Translations under genes and position numbers: made by a program
Notes under the pieces: generated by a model
The model's database searches: none
Seen by the model: the letters and a program-made list of their open reading frames with translations, nothing else
Told to the model about the DNA's origin: nothing
Source of the DNA: Aquirhabdus sp.
GTDB lineage: Bacteria > Pseudomonadota > Gammaproteobacteria > Pseudomonadales > Moraxellaceae
Reading direction: 5' to 3'
NCBI GenBank assembly: GCA_030150135.1
Contig: JASLGO010000039.1
Span: 1-17,623 of the forward strand
Length of the DNA: 17,623 bases
Part shown: piece by piece, positions 1-8,210 of the stretch
How the letters are laid out: the number at the start of each line of letters is the position of its first letter
How positions within the stretch are numbered: position 1 is the stretch's first letter

Positions 1-43
1 AAAATACCAAGGGCATTGCATATAAAGAAATACGACGGATCAT
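1..43 (-). CDS. Start of a probable rhombosortase gene (partial, cut by window edge)
   Basis: Reading leftward, an ATG at 43-41 overlaps the TGA (42-40) of the upstream GlyGly-CTERM gene in an ATGA junction, and 14 codons (MIRRISLYAMPLVF) stay open to the window edge. The visible residues are a basic start followed by a hydrophobic run, as expected for the first membrane helix of a rhomboid-type protease. The identity is inferred from context: proteins with a GlyGly-CTERM tail are processed by rhombosortase, an intramembrane serine protease, and in Acinetobacter-type genomes the single target gene is, as I recall, next to the sortase gene. The four-base overlap implies translational coupling. 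The visible sequence alone cannot prove the function. Confidence 0.5.
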   Translation of the reverse strand, partial: MIRRISLYAMPLVF

Positions 44-1800
44 AACTGACCTCCTGTCAGACGACGGCGCAGCGCAAGCCCCATCAAGCCAAATACTGCA
101 AAAATTCCAATTCCGCCAGCACCAACCGTTTTACTCGTAATTCCCGTCGGAGGAGACTGTACAATCGTTGTAGTCATTGCAATTGTTTTATCATTATTCG
201 CATCGGAGAAGAAACTTGTGGTTGTCGCCATGGTGTACATAAACTTATCAAATCCATGCCAGTTACTTGCTGGCGTATAAGTCAGCATCTCATTCGCAGC
301 ACTAAAAGCAGCCGTACCTTTGATTGGAGCACTGCTGTAAACAATACAGCCATCCATCCAAACTCCGCCTTGGGATGTAGGAGCAGCCCCAAATAGTGAA
401 GTACATAACGCTGCAGGAATCAACTGTCCATCACCAACAACAGGACTAAGATCGATACTTGCGACATCACCATAGAGTATATCTTTACCATTGGCTTGAG
501 AGTTACCACCAGGAATGGTCAATTCGATTGCGCCAATATCACATAACGTCCTTGTCAGACCACGTTGATCTCCAGCACAGGCTTGACCTACACCGTTATT
601 AAAGCCCTTATTAATAATTGGCTCATTCGCTAATGTTGCCCCAGGAGCAGGAACTAACCTTGGCAATAGATAACCCGTAAACTGCCCCGCATAAATTTTA
701 AATGGACATAGCAAACCATTTTCGGGAGGAAGTGCGCATGTACCACTACCATTACCACTCGTATCAGCAGCAACGAGAGTCTCAGTTCCCGTATTTGATA
801 AAAGTTTATTTTGTGAAGTAACACCAGCTCCTGATCCACAGCTATTGGTATAAATAACATTGTTAATCGATGTCAGATCACCTGCAACAAAAGTACAATC
901 CGTACCATTATTACCAACAATGCTATTTGCTAATGCCGAGGTAACACTTGCATTCAGTGTTACGCCACCTTGATTACCAACAATAGTTGCACTATCAACT
1001 AGAACACCTGGAACAATGTTAATCGCATTCGCGTTATTATTATAAATCGTCGAAGCGAGTAATTGGCTAGTGAAGCTACCTAACGTAGGATCAACTGTCT
1101 GCGTATACATAGCAAAGCCTGGCTGTGTTGCGTTTGCAATCGTATTGTCGCGAATCAAAGACTGTTTTATGAGTACTGCTGCAACAATTGAATAAACAGC
1201 CGCACCTTGTTGTGCTGTATTATTTTTTAGCTCTACCGTTGTTGCACTTACAGTACCCGTATTTTCATTATAGATTCCACCACCAAGATTGGCGAATCCG
1301 TTATAAATACGTGAGGTTGTAATCGTCAACGTGCCTTTATTAAAGATAACCCCGCCGTTCGTTTCACAAATCGACGTACCACAACCTTTCAAATCTACGC
1401 CAGTGATCGTGACTGATGGTATCGCCGTCGTTGCCGTGCCGTTTGGATTAATGCTGAATATCCGGTGATTACCGATTGCTTGAATTGTCGGATTATTAGT
1501 ACCCGCAGTGCCACTAAGATCACCAGTATCAGAACTTTGTAGAGTAATCGTATTATTAAGTTGAATTTCGCTGTTTAGCGTATATGTCTGTCCAACAGTT
1601 AAAATGATCACTGCGGTTGTATCCGTATCGACACATCCTCCGATCTTTGTCGCCAGTGCACCACTGTTCACTATCGCAACAGCATCACGTAAGGAACAAG
1701 CGCTTGTACCACTCGTATCTGCTGTTGTATTGACTGTAATACTGGCGTGCGCATCAAACGCAAAACACAACAAACCCAAACCTATCAAACGCTTAAACAT
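40..1800 (-). CDS. Rhombotarget A-like secreted protein (CSLREA-type, GlyGly-CTERM)
   Basis: Predicted 586-residue exported protein. I chose the ATG at 1800 because it has a GGAG nine bases upstream and begins a clean signal peptide (MFKRLIGLGLLCFAFDAHA, cleavage after about residue 19); the longer frame to 1944 adds 48 residues with no ribosome binding site. CSLRDA at residues 35-40 matches the N-terminal motif of CSLREA-type surface proteins. The middle is rich in Asn, Thr, Gly and Ser with repeated short strands such as SRIYNG and STIYNN, typical of a right-handed beta-helix. The tail has Gly562-Gly563, a hydrophobic helix and Arg578-580, which is the GlyGly-CTERM layout cut by rhombosortase. 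It overlaps the next gene by four bases. The substrate or surface role is unknown. The family name is recalled, not searched. Confidence 0.8.
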   Translation of the reverse strand: MFKRLIGLGLLCFAFDAHASITVNTTADTSGTSACSLRDAVAIVNSGALATKIGGCVDTDTTAVIILTVGQTYTLNSEIQLNNTITLQSSDTGDLSGTAGTNNPTIQAIGNHRIFSINPNGTATTAIPSVTITGVDLKGCGTSICETNGGVIFNKGTLTITTSRIYNGFANLGGGIYNENTGTVSATTVELKNNTAQQGAAVYSIVAAVLIKQSLIRDNTIANATQPGFAMYTQTVDPTLGSFTSQLLASTIYNNNANAINIVPGVLVDSATIVGNQGGVTLNASVTSALANSIVGNNGTDCTFVAGDLTSINNVIYTNSCGSGAGVTSQNKLLSNTGTETLVAADTSGNGSGTCALPPENGLLCPFKIYAGQFTGYLLPRLVPAPGATLANEPIINKGFNNGVGQACAGDQRGLTRTLCDIGAIELTIPGGNSQANGKDILYGDVASIDLSPVVGDGQLIPAALCTSLFGAAPTSQGGVWMDGCIVYSSAPIKGTAAFSAANEMLTYTPASNWHGFDKFMYTMATTTSFFSDANNDKTIAMTTTIVQSPPTGITSKTVGAGGIGIFAVFGLMGLALRRRLTGGQL

Positions 1801-1942
1801 AAACGCGCACTCCACATTGGCGTATTTCTGAGCTTCCATATCACTATTTTTTTGATATTTTTTGTTCAAACCGCGTGTAAAAACACGACTCATCATCGAA
1901 AAATCTATTTGCTTAGATCTGGTATCTCTAGCCAAACACGAC

Positions 1943-1970
1943 AAATACGATCACAAAAAATACGATCACA
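1943..1970 (-). repeat. Tandem direct repeat upstream of the rhombotarget gene
   Basis: Two exact 13-base copies of TGTGATCGTATTT (minus-strand sense; 1958-1970 and 1943-1955) lie with a 15-base period in the 266-base gap between hda and the GlyGly-CTERM gene, about 145 bases before its ATG. The TGTGA core resembles one CRP/Vfr half-site, but the copies are direct, not inverted. A role as a regulator binding site is possible and unproven. The rest of the gap (1801-2066) shows no clear terminator or consensus promoter; a small hairpin CGTGT-AAAA-ACACG lies at about 1873-1886. Confidence 0.4.
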
Positions 1971-2066
1971 CAAGTTGGCAACATCTTACTACATACTCAG
2001 GGAGTGCAAACAAGTGTTTTTCGGTAAAACTTTTAGAAATATGGATAAGGAGTCAGAGTGTTATAC

Positions 2067-2795
2067 TTATACAAAGTTATGCCCTTGGCTGTGTTCAATC
2101 AAATCTTGATCAATCATCGCCAGTGTTTGTCGGATTACAGCTACGCTCGGTTTACGCCGCTGCGCCTCAAATAGTGGTTTAAGTTTTGCAAGCGTTTTTA
2201 GCATTAAGCCTGGGCGATGCGAACCATGCTCAATCAAATGTTCTGTAATTGCAGGATCGAAATGCCAGCCATTTCGCTTCAACACTGCCGACAACAATGC
2301 ACGACGATCTTCAATATTTTCACCAGCAGGCAACCCAAAACTGGCAGCTTGTGCGAGCCTTGATTGCAAATCAGGTAATGCAATCGGCAAATGTGTTGCT
2401 GGACTTCTAGCGACAAAAACTAACTGACGTTGTTCACTACGATTAATCAGATGATAAATCGCCTCTTCCCAATGCGGCATTCCAACAATCGCATCCAGAT
2501 CATCAAGCGCAACAAGATCGAATGACTCCAGAGCCTGCAAAACCTCAGTTGGAGCATTTACAAGTTCTATTAGCGACACTTGTATGGCGGTACGCCCCAT
2601 ATCCAAATATGATTCACACAAAGCTGAAAGAAGGTGTGTTTTGCCAGTATCGGCAACACCATGGATAAAACATCGTGACAAAAGTCCAACATGCAACTGA
2701 CGCATAGCGTCAATGACGCCAGCCCAACCTGGTCCAGCAAAATCACTAATCCGTGCGTCCGAACGTACATCTATCGCAAGATTCAATTGACGCAT
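2067..2795 (-). CDS. hda: DnaA regulatory inactivator Hda (DnaA-like AAA+ protein)
   Basis: A 242-residue DnaA-family ATPase. Together with the DNA-loaded beta clamp, Hda stimulates ATP hydrolysis by DnaA (RIDA) and so prevents re-initiation of replication. The N terminus contains QLNLAI (residues 3-8), matching the clamp-binding QLSLPL of E. coli Hda. Walker A is G46-VADT-GKT53 and Walker B is LVALDD (94-99). SRL at 145-147 matches the arginine-finger region, and GSHRPGLMLKTL near residue 205 fits sensor 2. It lacks the DnaA DNA-binding domain IV, which separates it from DnaA. The ATG at 2795 has GGAAAG upstream. It lies 61 bases after the permease gene on the same strand, probably one transcript. 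E. coli also has hda close to purMN. Confidence 0.9.
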   Translation of the reverse strand: MRQLNLAIDVRSDARISDFAGPGWAGVIDAMRQLHVGLLSRCFIHGVADTGKTHLLSALCESYLDMGRTAIQVSLIELVNAPTEVLQALESFDLVALDDLDAIVGMPHWEEAIYHLINRSEQRQLVFVARSPATHLPIALPDLQSRLAQAASFGLPAGENIEDRRALLSAVLKRNGWHFDPAITEHLIEHGSHRPGLMLKTLAKLKPLFEAQRRKPSVAVIRQTLAMIDQDLIEHSQGHNFV

Positions 2796-2856
2796 CTAAT
2801 CTTTCCGCAGCGAAACATAAGGCATTACAAGGAGGTTTTGAGTCATATTTGAAACA

Positions 2857-4089
2857 TCATAGGTTACTTTTAGTTGAATCTGTGTCTTGAGAAGGCTTCT
2901 TTACAGCTTCTGGCGCGACACTAGAACCTTGGCTATCGTTTTCTCGAAGGTGCAGATCATAACTCACACCAGAGGGTTCCGTAAAACTATCTGCAACCAA
3001 GACATTACTCTCGAACAAATAAAAATCACTTTGATGATAAAAATCATTAATATGTCTAAACAACACAACTAACAAGGCCGCCACAGGCAACGCAACAAGC
3101 ATACCTGCAATTCCGCCTAATTGTGCACCTGCTAATACTGCAAAGATGACAGCAACAGGAGATAAACCAATCCGATCGCCGAGCAAAAATGGCTGCAAAA
3201 TATAACCTTCTATGACTTGTCCAATCATGAATACAATGATGACAAACGTTAAATGTTGCCAAACAATTCCGTATTGAAACAAACATGCCATGAGTGCCGA
3301 CACCAGCCCTACAGTAAAGCCCATATAAGGAATAATACTCAGTAGTCCCGCAGCAATTCCGATAATCAAGCCCACTGAAATTCCGATAAGCTGCAAACCA
3401 ACTGCATAAACAACTCCAAGTAGGATCATCACAAGAAGCTGCCCTTTTACAAAAGCACCCAAGACAGCATCGCACTCTCGCAAAATTTCCATCGTTTTGG
3501 GTTCTGCACGCCGAGGAATCAGACTATGAAACCGCGCAAGCATTTCCTGCCAATCTAACAAGAAATAAAATGCGACAACTGGCACGAGCACAGCCAAACT
3601 CAATAGACTAATGATATTCATGCCCGATTGCGCTAAACGCGTAATCATTTCTTGAGTATTGTCCAAGCTATAATTGGACTGTAAATATGAGGTCAGCCAA
3701 GTCGTGACCACATTGAGACTAATACGATTGGTTTCAATGTGAAATTGATGCTGCAACCACGGACGAAGTGTTAAGTTAATCCATTGAATTGCATTAGGAA
3801 TATTTGCACGCGCATACAACACCTGTTCCCAGACTAATGGAACAAGAAACCACAACACAACAACCAATGTGACCGCGATAGAAAGAAAAACCAATGAAAT
3901 CGCCAGCCAGCGCGGAATATGTACTCGTCTCGTTAAAGATTCGACCAGTGGATTGAACAGATATGCAATGATAATCGCCGCAAAAAATGGCATTAAAATA
4001 GGCATTAATTGTTCTAACACCCAGAACAAAGCATACAACGCACCAGCGATGCAAAATAACGACAAACCTCGACGCACAAAAACATCCAT
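2857..4089 (-). CDS. AI-2E family (PerM/TqsA-like) inner-membrane permease
   Basis: A 410-residue membrane protein with two N-terminal hydrophobic segments (about residues 10-45), one near 60-85, and a dense group from about 155 to 345, the eight-helix pattern of the AI-2E family. The C-terminal core has the family signature: a segment ending QPFLLGDRIGLSP followed by a Gly/Ala-rich helix with LGGIAGMLVALPVAALL. Family members include the autoinducer-2 exporter TqsA and sodium/proton antiporters, so the substrate cannot be named. The last 45 residues are hydrophilic and cytoplasmic-looking. The ATG at 4089 follows GGGGATCCTGAG. It is first in a probable two-gene transcript with hda and diverges from purM. 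Confidence 0.88.
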   Translation of the reverse strand: MDVFVRRGLSLFCIAGALYALFWVLEQLMPILMPFFAAIIIAYLFNPLVESLTRRVHIPRWLAISLVFLSIAVTLVVVLWFLVPLVWEQVLYARANIPNAIQWINLTLRPWLQHQFHIETNRISLNVVTTWLTSYLQSNYSLDNTQEMITRLAQSGMNIISLLSLAVLVPVVAFYFLLDWQEMLARFHSLIPRRAEPKTMEILRECDAVLGAFVKGQLLVMILLGVVYAVGLQLIGISVGLIIGIAAGLLSIIPYMGFTVGLVSALMACLFQYGIVWQHLTFVIIVFMIGQVIEGYILQPFLLGDRIGLSPVAVIFAVLAGAQLGGIAGMLVALPVAALLVVLFRHINDFYHQSDFYLFESNVLVADSFTEPSGVSYDLHLRENDSQGSSVAPEAVKKPSQDTDSTKSNL

Positions 4090-4461
4090 CTCAGGATCCC
4101 CGCCTTGTATTCACGATATCTTTAATTTTTCTAAAATTTAAACGGAATAAATTCGGCACAACACAGCCAACATCCCATCTGCGACAGAACTCTAACACTA
4201 GATTGCAAAAATCATTCGTTATTTTTTGATAAATATTGAATGATTTTGATTTGATGATGAATTATCCCTCATGTCTACTGACCTCAACCACAAATATTAG
4301 TCACATAACCGCTCAATCGAAAAACAAACAAACGTAACATGTAACACAAAACTCAATACATCTAGTCAACTAAAGCAATTAACATGCAAAAAATACGACC
4401 AGATGCCGCAATTAGAGTCATATTCACAGTATAATTGCCGCGCTTACGCGGAGAGCTTTCT
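4090..4461. promoter_or_regulatory. Divergent intergenic region between the permease and purM
   Basis: This 372-base AT-rich gap contains no open reading frame I would call. A perfect TATAAT at 4430-4435 is the likely -10 of purM, 26 bases before its ATG; the matching -35 is poor (CGCAAT at 4407-4412), which may mean an activator is needed. A perfect 10-base inverted repeat (AAAATCATTC at 4208-4217, GAATGATTTT at 4238-4247, 20-base spacer) lies about 120 bases upstream of the permease ATG. No PurR-type operator was recognised. Confidence 0.55.
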
Positions 4462-5556
4462 ATGACATCACCTACCCCTATTTTACCTCAAACCAATACC
4501 ACAAACGGTTCCACCTCTTTGAGCTATAAAGATGCAGGGGTAGATATTGAAGCTGGCGATCATCTGGTTGATCGAATTAAATCCGTCGCTAAACGCACAA
4601 TGCGCCCTGAAGTTATGGGTGGATTAGGCGGTTTTGGCGCACTTTGCCGAATTCCAAAAGGCTATAACGAGCCTGTTCTCGTATCAGGTACTGATGGTGT
4701 TGGTACAAAACTACGTCTTGCATTACAACTGAATCGTCATGACACGATTGGCATTGATTTGGTTGCAATGTGTGTCAACGACTTGTTGGTTTGTGGCGCA
4801 GAGCCTTTATTTTTCTTGGATTACTATGCAACTGGACATCTAAATGTCGATGTTGCTGCAAATGTTGTGACAGGCATCGGCGAAGGCTGTTTGCAAGCTG
4901 GCTGTGCATTGGTTGGTGGCGAAACCGCTGAAATGCCAGGCATGTACGAAGGCGAAGATTATGATCTCGCAGGCTTCTCTGTTGGTGTGGTTGAACACGA
5001 CAAAATCATTGATGGCAAAAAAGTTCAGGCAGGCGATGTGTTGATCGGACTTGCTTCAAGTGGTGCACACTCAAATGGTTACTCACTCGTTCGTAAGATC
5101 ATCGAACATAGCGGCGCAGCACTCGATGAGTTGATTGATGGAAAACCTCTGGCTGATGTCGTGATGGTTCCGACTAAAATTTATGTCAAAAACATCCTGC
5201 AACTTGCTAAAACTGTTGATATTCATGCGATGGCGCATATCACAGGTGGTGGTTTACCGGGCAATCTGCCACGCGTATTACCAAATGGTACACGCGCAGT
5301 CGTGAATACTAAATCATGGCAATGGCCTGCTCTATTCAACTGGCTACAACAAAAAGGAAATGTCGATACTTATGAAATGTATCGCACCTTCAACTGTGGC
5401 GTTGGAATGGTTGTCGTTGTTTCCGCTGCAGATGCTCAAACTGCAATTGATCAACTTACCGCAGCAGGCGAAACCGCTTGGATTATGGGTCAAATTGAAG
5501 CCGATGCAGCTTCAACCGTTGACGCAGATGATCAAGTACGGGTGAACTTGATTTGA
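4462..5556 (+). CDS. purM: Phosphoribosylformylglycinamidine cyclo-ligase (AIR synthetase)
   Basis: A 364-residue enzyme for the fifth step of purine synthesis: it closes the imidazole ring of FGAM using ATP to give AIR. Diagnostic motifs are GTDGVGTK (residues 76-83), the DLVAMCVNDLLVCGAEP segment (99-115) and GGETAEMPGMY (152-162), all in the ATP/substrate-binding half. An AIRS C-terminal domain with HITGGGLPGNLPR follows. I chose the ATG at 4462 because GGAGAG lies six bases upstream; an in-frame TTG at 4435 lies inside the -10 element and is rejected. The N terminus is about 20 residues longer than in E. coli (345 aa) and Ser/Thr/Asn-rich. Its TGA overlaps the purN start by four bases, so the two proteins are translationally coupled. 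Confidence 0.97.
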   Translation: MTSPTPILPQTNTTNGSTSLSYKDAGVDIEAGDHLVDRIKSVAKRTMRPEVMGGLGGFGALCRIPKGYNEPVLVSGTDGVGTKLRLALQLNRHDTIGIDLVAMCVNDLLVCGAEPLFFLDYYATGHLNVDVAANVVTGIGEGCLQAGCALVGGETAEMPGMYEGEDYDLAGFSVGVVEHDKIIDGKKVQAGDVLIGLASSGAHSNGYSLVRKIIEHSGAALDELIDGKPLADVVMVPTKIYVKNILQLAKTVDIHAMAHITGGGLPGNLPRVLPNGTRAVVNTKSWQWPALFNWLQQKGNVDTYEMYRTFNCGVGMVVVVSAADAQTAIDQLTAAGETAWIMGQIEADAASTVDADDQVRVNLI

Positions 5557-6191
5557 TCAGAATCGTCGTCCTTGTTTCAGGTGATGGCAGCAATCTGCAA
5601 GCACTGATCGACGCGACTCAGTCTGGTCGGATTCGTGCGCAGATTGTTGGTGTGATCTCTAATGTACCCAGTGCTTATGCACTGGAACGTGCGCGTCTTG
5701 CTGGCATTCCTACTCAAGTTGTTGATCACCGTCAATTCGCTGATCGTGCAAGTTTTGAAGCTGAAGTCAGTAATGTGATCCAAGAATGGAAAGCGGAACT
5801 GATTCTTTTAGCGGGCTTTATGCGTGTACTTACTCCCGCTTTTGTCAATCGCTATAGCGGTCAAATGATTAACATCCATCCGTCGCTATTACCTGCTTAT
5901 CGTGGTTTGAATACACATGCGCGGGTACTAGCAACTGGTGATCGAATGCACGGATGCTCAATCCACTTTGTAACGTCTGATTTAGATGCTGGTACGGTCA
6001 TTGCACAAGCAGTTACTCATGTATTGCCAACCGATGATTTACCAACGCTCACGCAGAAAGTGCGAAAATTAGAACACTATATCTACCCTCTGGTTGTTTC
6101 ATGGATTGCCGCAGGTCGAATTGCATTGCTGGGAAATAAAGTCTATCTGGATGGGCAAGAATTACAGAGTCCGATTAATATTTATCAGTAA
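5553..6191 (+). CDS. purN: Phosphoribosylglycinamide formyltransferase (GART)
   Basis: A 212-residue folate-dependent transferase that passes a formyl group from 10-formyl-THF to GAR in step three of purine synthesis. The phosphate loop is VSGDGSNLQALIDA (8-21). The catalytic triad matches E. coli Asn106/His108/Asp144: Asn107 and His109 in NIHPSLLP, and Asp145 in the SDLDAG turn. The start is a TTG at 5553 forming a TTGA overlap with the purM stop. No ATG lies nearby and the protein aligns with PurN from its first residue, so the rare start is well supported. GGGTGA about seven bases upstream is the best ribosome binding site. No clear terminator follows. Confidence 0.96.
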   Translation: MIRIVVLVSGDGSNLQALIDATQSGRIRAQIVGVISNVPSAYALERARLAGIPTQVVDHRQFADRASFEAEVSNVIQEWKAELILLAGFMRVLTPAFVNRYSGQMINIHPSLLPAYRGLNTHARVLATGDRMHGCSIHFVTSDLDAGTVIAQAVTHVLPTDDLPTLTQKVRKLEHYIYPLVVSWIAAGRIALLGNKVYLDGQELQSPINIYQ

Positions 6192-6347
6192 TGATCAAAG
6201 TCAAAGCAATTTCTCATTCATTCCAAAAATGGATTTTGCTTTTGTCATTTAAAAAACACGACTTCCTCTCTCTTTTCATCTTGCCATTTGATCTCAAAGA
6301 CATTTAAAGCTATCGTCAAGCACATTAATTCAATGACTTTGATGCTC

Positions 6348-8045
6348 ATGAAAAAACTATTCGTTACCCCTCTTTTATTTTGTCTTTATTCAATCAGCCA
6401 CGCTGACGTGCTAGCACCTGCCCCCGAAGCCAGCAGTGGATTACGCAAAGCTGAAACCATCACGACGCAACATGGCATCTGTGTTACGGCACATCCGCTT
6501 GCAACCAAAGCGTGTCAAAAGATTTTAAATGAAGGTGGAACAGCTGCTGATGGTGCGATTGCTGCGGCATGGATGCTAGGTTTGGTTGAGCCACAATCAT
6601 CAGGTCTAGGTGGTGGCGGTTATTTGGTTTATTTTGATGGGCATCAAACCATTTCATTGGATGGACGTGAAACTGCCCCAAAATCCGCCAAAGAAAATCG
6701 TTTTCTTGATGCTCAAGGTGCACCATTACCATTTCGCCAAGCGGTGACGAGTGGACTATCTGTAGGAACACCTGGAATGGTGCGACTCATGGAGCAGATT
6801 TCACATCGTTTTGGCAAATTACCTTGGCAAGCTACGTTCAAACCTGCCATTGAAATGGCTCAACAAGGTTTTCACGTCACGCCACGTTTGAATCAATTAC
6901 TCACTGTCGATCCTAGTTTACGCCAATCCAATGCCGCATCTATTTTTTATCCTGACGGTCAACCACTCGCCGTAGGAACGTTATATAAAAATCCTGCTTA
7001 TGCCCACACACTCAATGAATTAAGCAAACACGGCGCAGATTATTTTTATGGTAATCATCAGATTAGAGCATCCATTCTTACAGCAGCAAGTGCACAAGGC
7101 AGCGATTTAGCAAGTTCAGACTTCACCAGCTACAAAATCGTTACAAGTAACGCTTTATGTAAAATCATTTCCAGTTATCAAATATGTAGCATCAATCCCT
7201 CGTCCTCAGGGGGCATTACCTTGTTGCAAACTCTCAGCATGTTGCAAGGCACTTTACCAAATGATTCGATTGTTGCTGCGACTTATCTCACCAATGCCTC
7301 TCGCCTCGCCTTTGCAGATCGCGATGAATATCTTGCTGATCCTGCATTTGTGAAAATTCCTATTGATCAACTTTTAGATGATCAATATTTACAACAACGC
7401 GGCAAATTAGCCAAAGGCGCACATCTCGATCAAGTCAGTGCAGGTCTTGGGGCTTATCACCCATCATCGGCTGGTGTGGATGCGCCAAATACCAGCCACA
7501 TCAGCGTAGTTGATTCGCAAGGTCGAGCAGCCAGTATGACGCTATCGATTGAAAGTGCTTTTGGATCAAACATCTGGGTTAAAGAGGGTGGGTTTTTTCT
7601 CAATAATGAACTGACTGATTTTTCATTTTCACCGACCAATAAAGGTATTCCTGTTGCCAATCGCGTCGAAGGCGGTAAACGTCCACGTTCGAGTATGACT
7701 CCAACGATTGTGCTAAATGCCAAAGGCACGCAGGTACAAGGTGTACTCGGCTCACCAGGGGGCAGCCAGATTATTGGTTATGTGGCTCAAGCGACTCTTG
7801 ATTTATTCGATGGTAAGACAGTTCAACAGACTTTAGATATCCCTCATATTCTTCGTCGTGGCGATAGTACGGAGCTTGAGCAAGGTCGTTTTGACGATGG
7901 TTTCAAGCAAGCGTTGATTCAGGCAGGTCATACGATTAAGGAAGGTGAAATGACGAGCGGGCTGGCGATTATCTGGCGGACAGATAAAGGCTGGATTGCG
8001 GGGGCTGATCCGAGGCGAGAAGGGATTGCGTTGGGGCAGAAATAA
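6348..8045 (+). CDS. ggt: Gamma-glutamyltranspeptidase (glutathione hydrolase), periplasmic
   Basis: Proenzyme of 565 residues that hydrolyses or transfers the gamma-glutamyl group of glutathione. The start MKKLFVTPLLFCLYSISHA is a signal peptide, so it acts in the periplasm. Autocleavage should occur before Thr382 in NTSHISVVD, leaving Thr382 as the N-terminal nucleophile of the small subunit. Substrate-binding elements are visible: DGRETAP (105-111, the family Arg at 107), LNNELTDF, RSSMTPT (Ser448/449) and SPGG (469-472). The loop between TDF and KRP is shorter than in E. coli, suggesting a reduced lid loop. Start is uncertain: ATGs at 6333, 6342 and 6348 are all in frame and none has a good ribosome binding site; I chose the one giving a standard MKK start. 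The 156 bases after purN hold nothing recognisable. Confidence 0.94.
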   Translation: MKKLFVTPLLFCLYSISHADVLAPAPEASSGLRKAETITTQHGICVTAHPLATKACQKILNEGGTAADGAIAAAWMLGLVEPQSSGLGGGGYLVYFDGHQTISLDGRETAPKSAKENRFLDAQGAPLPFRQAVTSGLSVGTPGMVRLMEQISHRFGKLPWQATFKPAIEMAQQGFHVTPRLNQLLTVDPSLRQSNAASIFYPDGQPLAVGTLYKNPAYAHTLNELSKHGADYFYGNHQIRASILTAASAQGSDLASSDFTSYKIVTSNALCKIISSYQICSINPSSSGGITLLQTLSMLQGTLPNDSIVAATYLTNASRLAFADRDEYLADPAFVKIPIDQLLDDQYLQQRGKLAKGAHLDQVSAGLGAYHPSSAGVDAPNTSHISVVDSQGRAASMTLSIESAFGSNIWVKEGGFFLNNELTDFSFSPTNKGIPVANRVEGGKRPRSSMTPTIVLNAKGTQVQGVLGSPGGSQIIGYVAQATLDLFDGKTVQQTLDIPHILRRGDSTELEQGRFDDGFKQALIQAGHTIKEGEMTSGLAIIWRTDKGWIAGADPRREGIALGQK

Positions 8046-8161
8046 TCTAGACTTCCTTAACTTAACAATAATTTAATGATAATTATTTTTGTTACTTTAA
8101 AATAATTTCAGTAAAAAAACATTTTTCTCAGTATTATTTGAGATGTTATTTTTTGGCTTCA

Positions 8162-8185
8162 CCTCACAAAAACCGTGAGGTTTTT
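8162..8185 (+). terminator. Rho-independent terminator after ggt
   Basis: CCTCAC (8162-8167) pairs with GTGAGG (8175-8180) around a seven-base loop, followed by five T. It ends only about 11 bases before the ribosome binding site of the next gene, so transcription of that gene must either start inside or after it, or pass through it as an attenuator. Confidence 0.7.
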
Positions 8186-8210
8186 ACTTTCCTTCGAAGG
8201 GGAACTAAGT

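Noticed and set aside
3056..3475. 139-codon minus-strand frame, Cys-rich, inside the permease gene
   Set aside because: It is an out-of-frame shadow of the permease's hydrophobic codons; the permease frame has clear family motifs.
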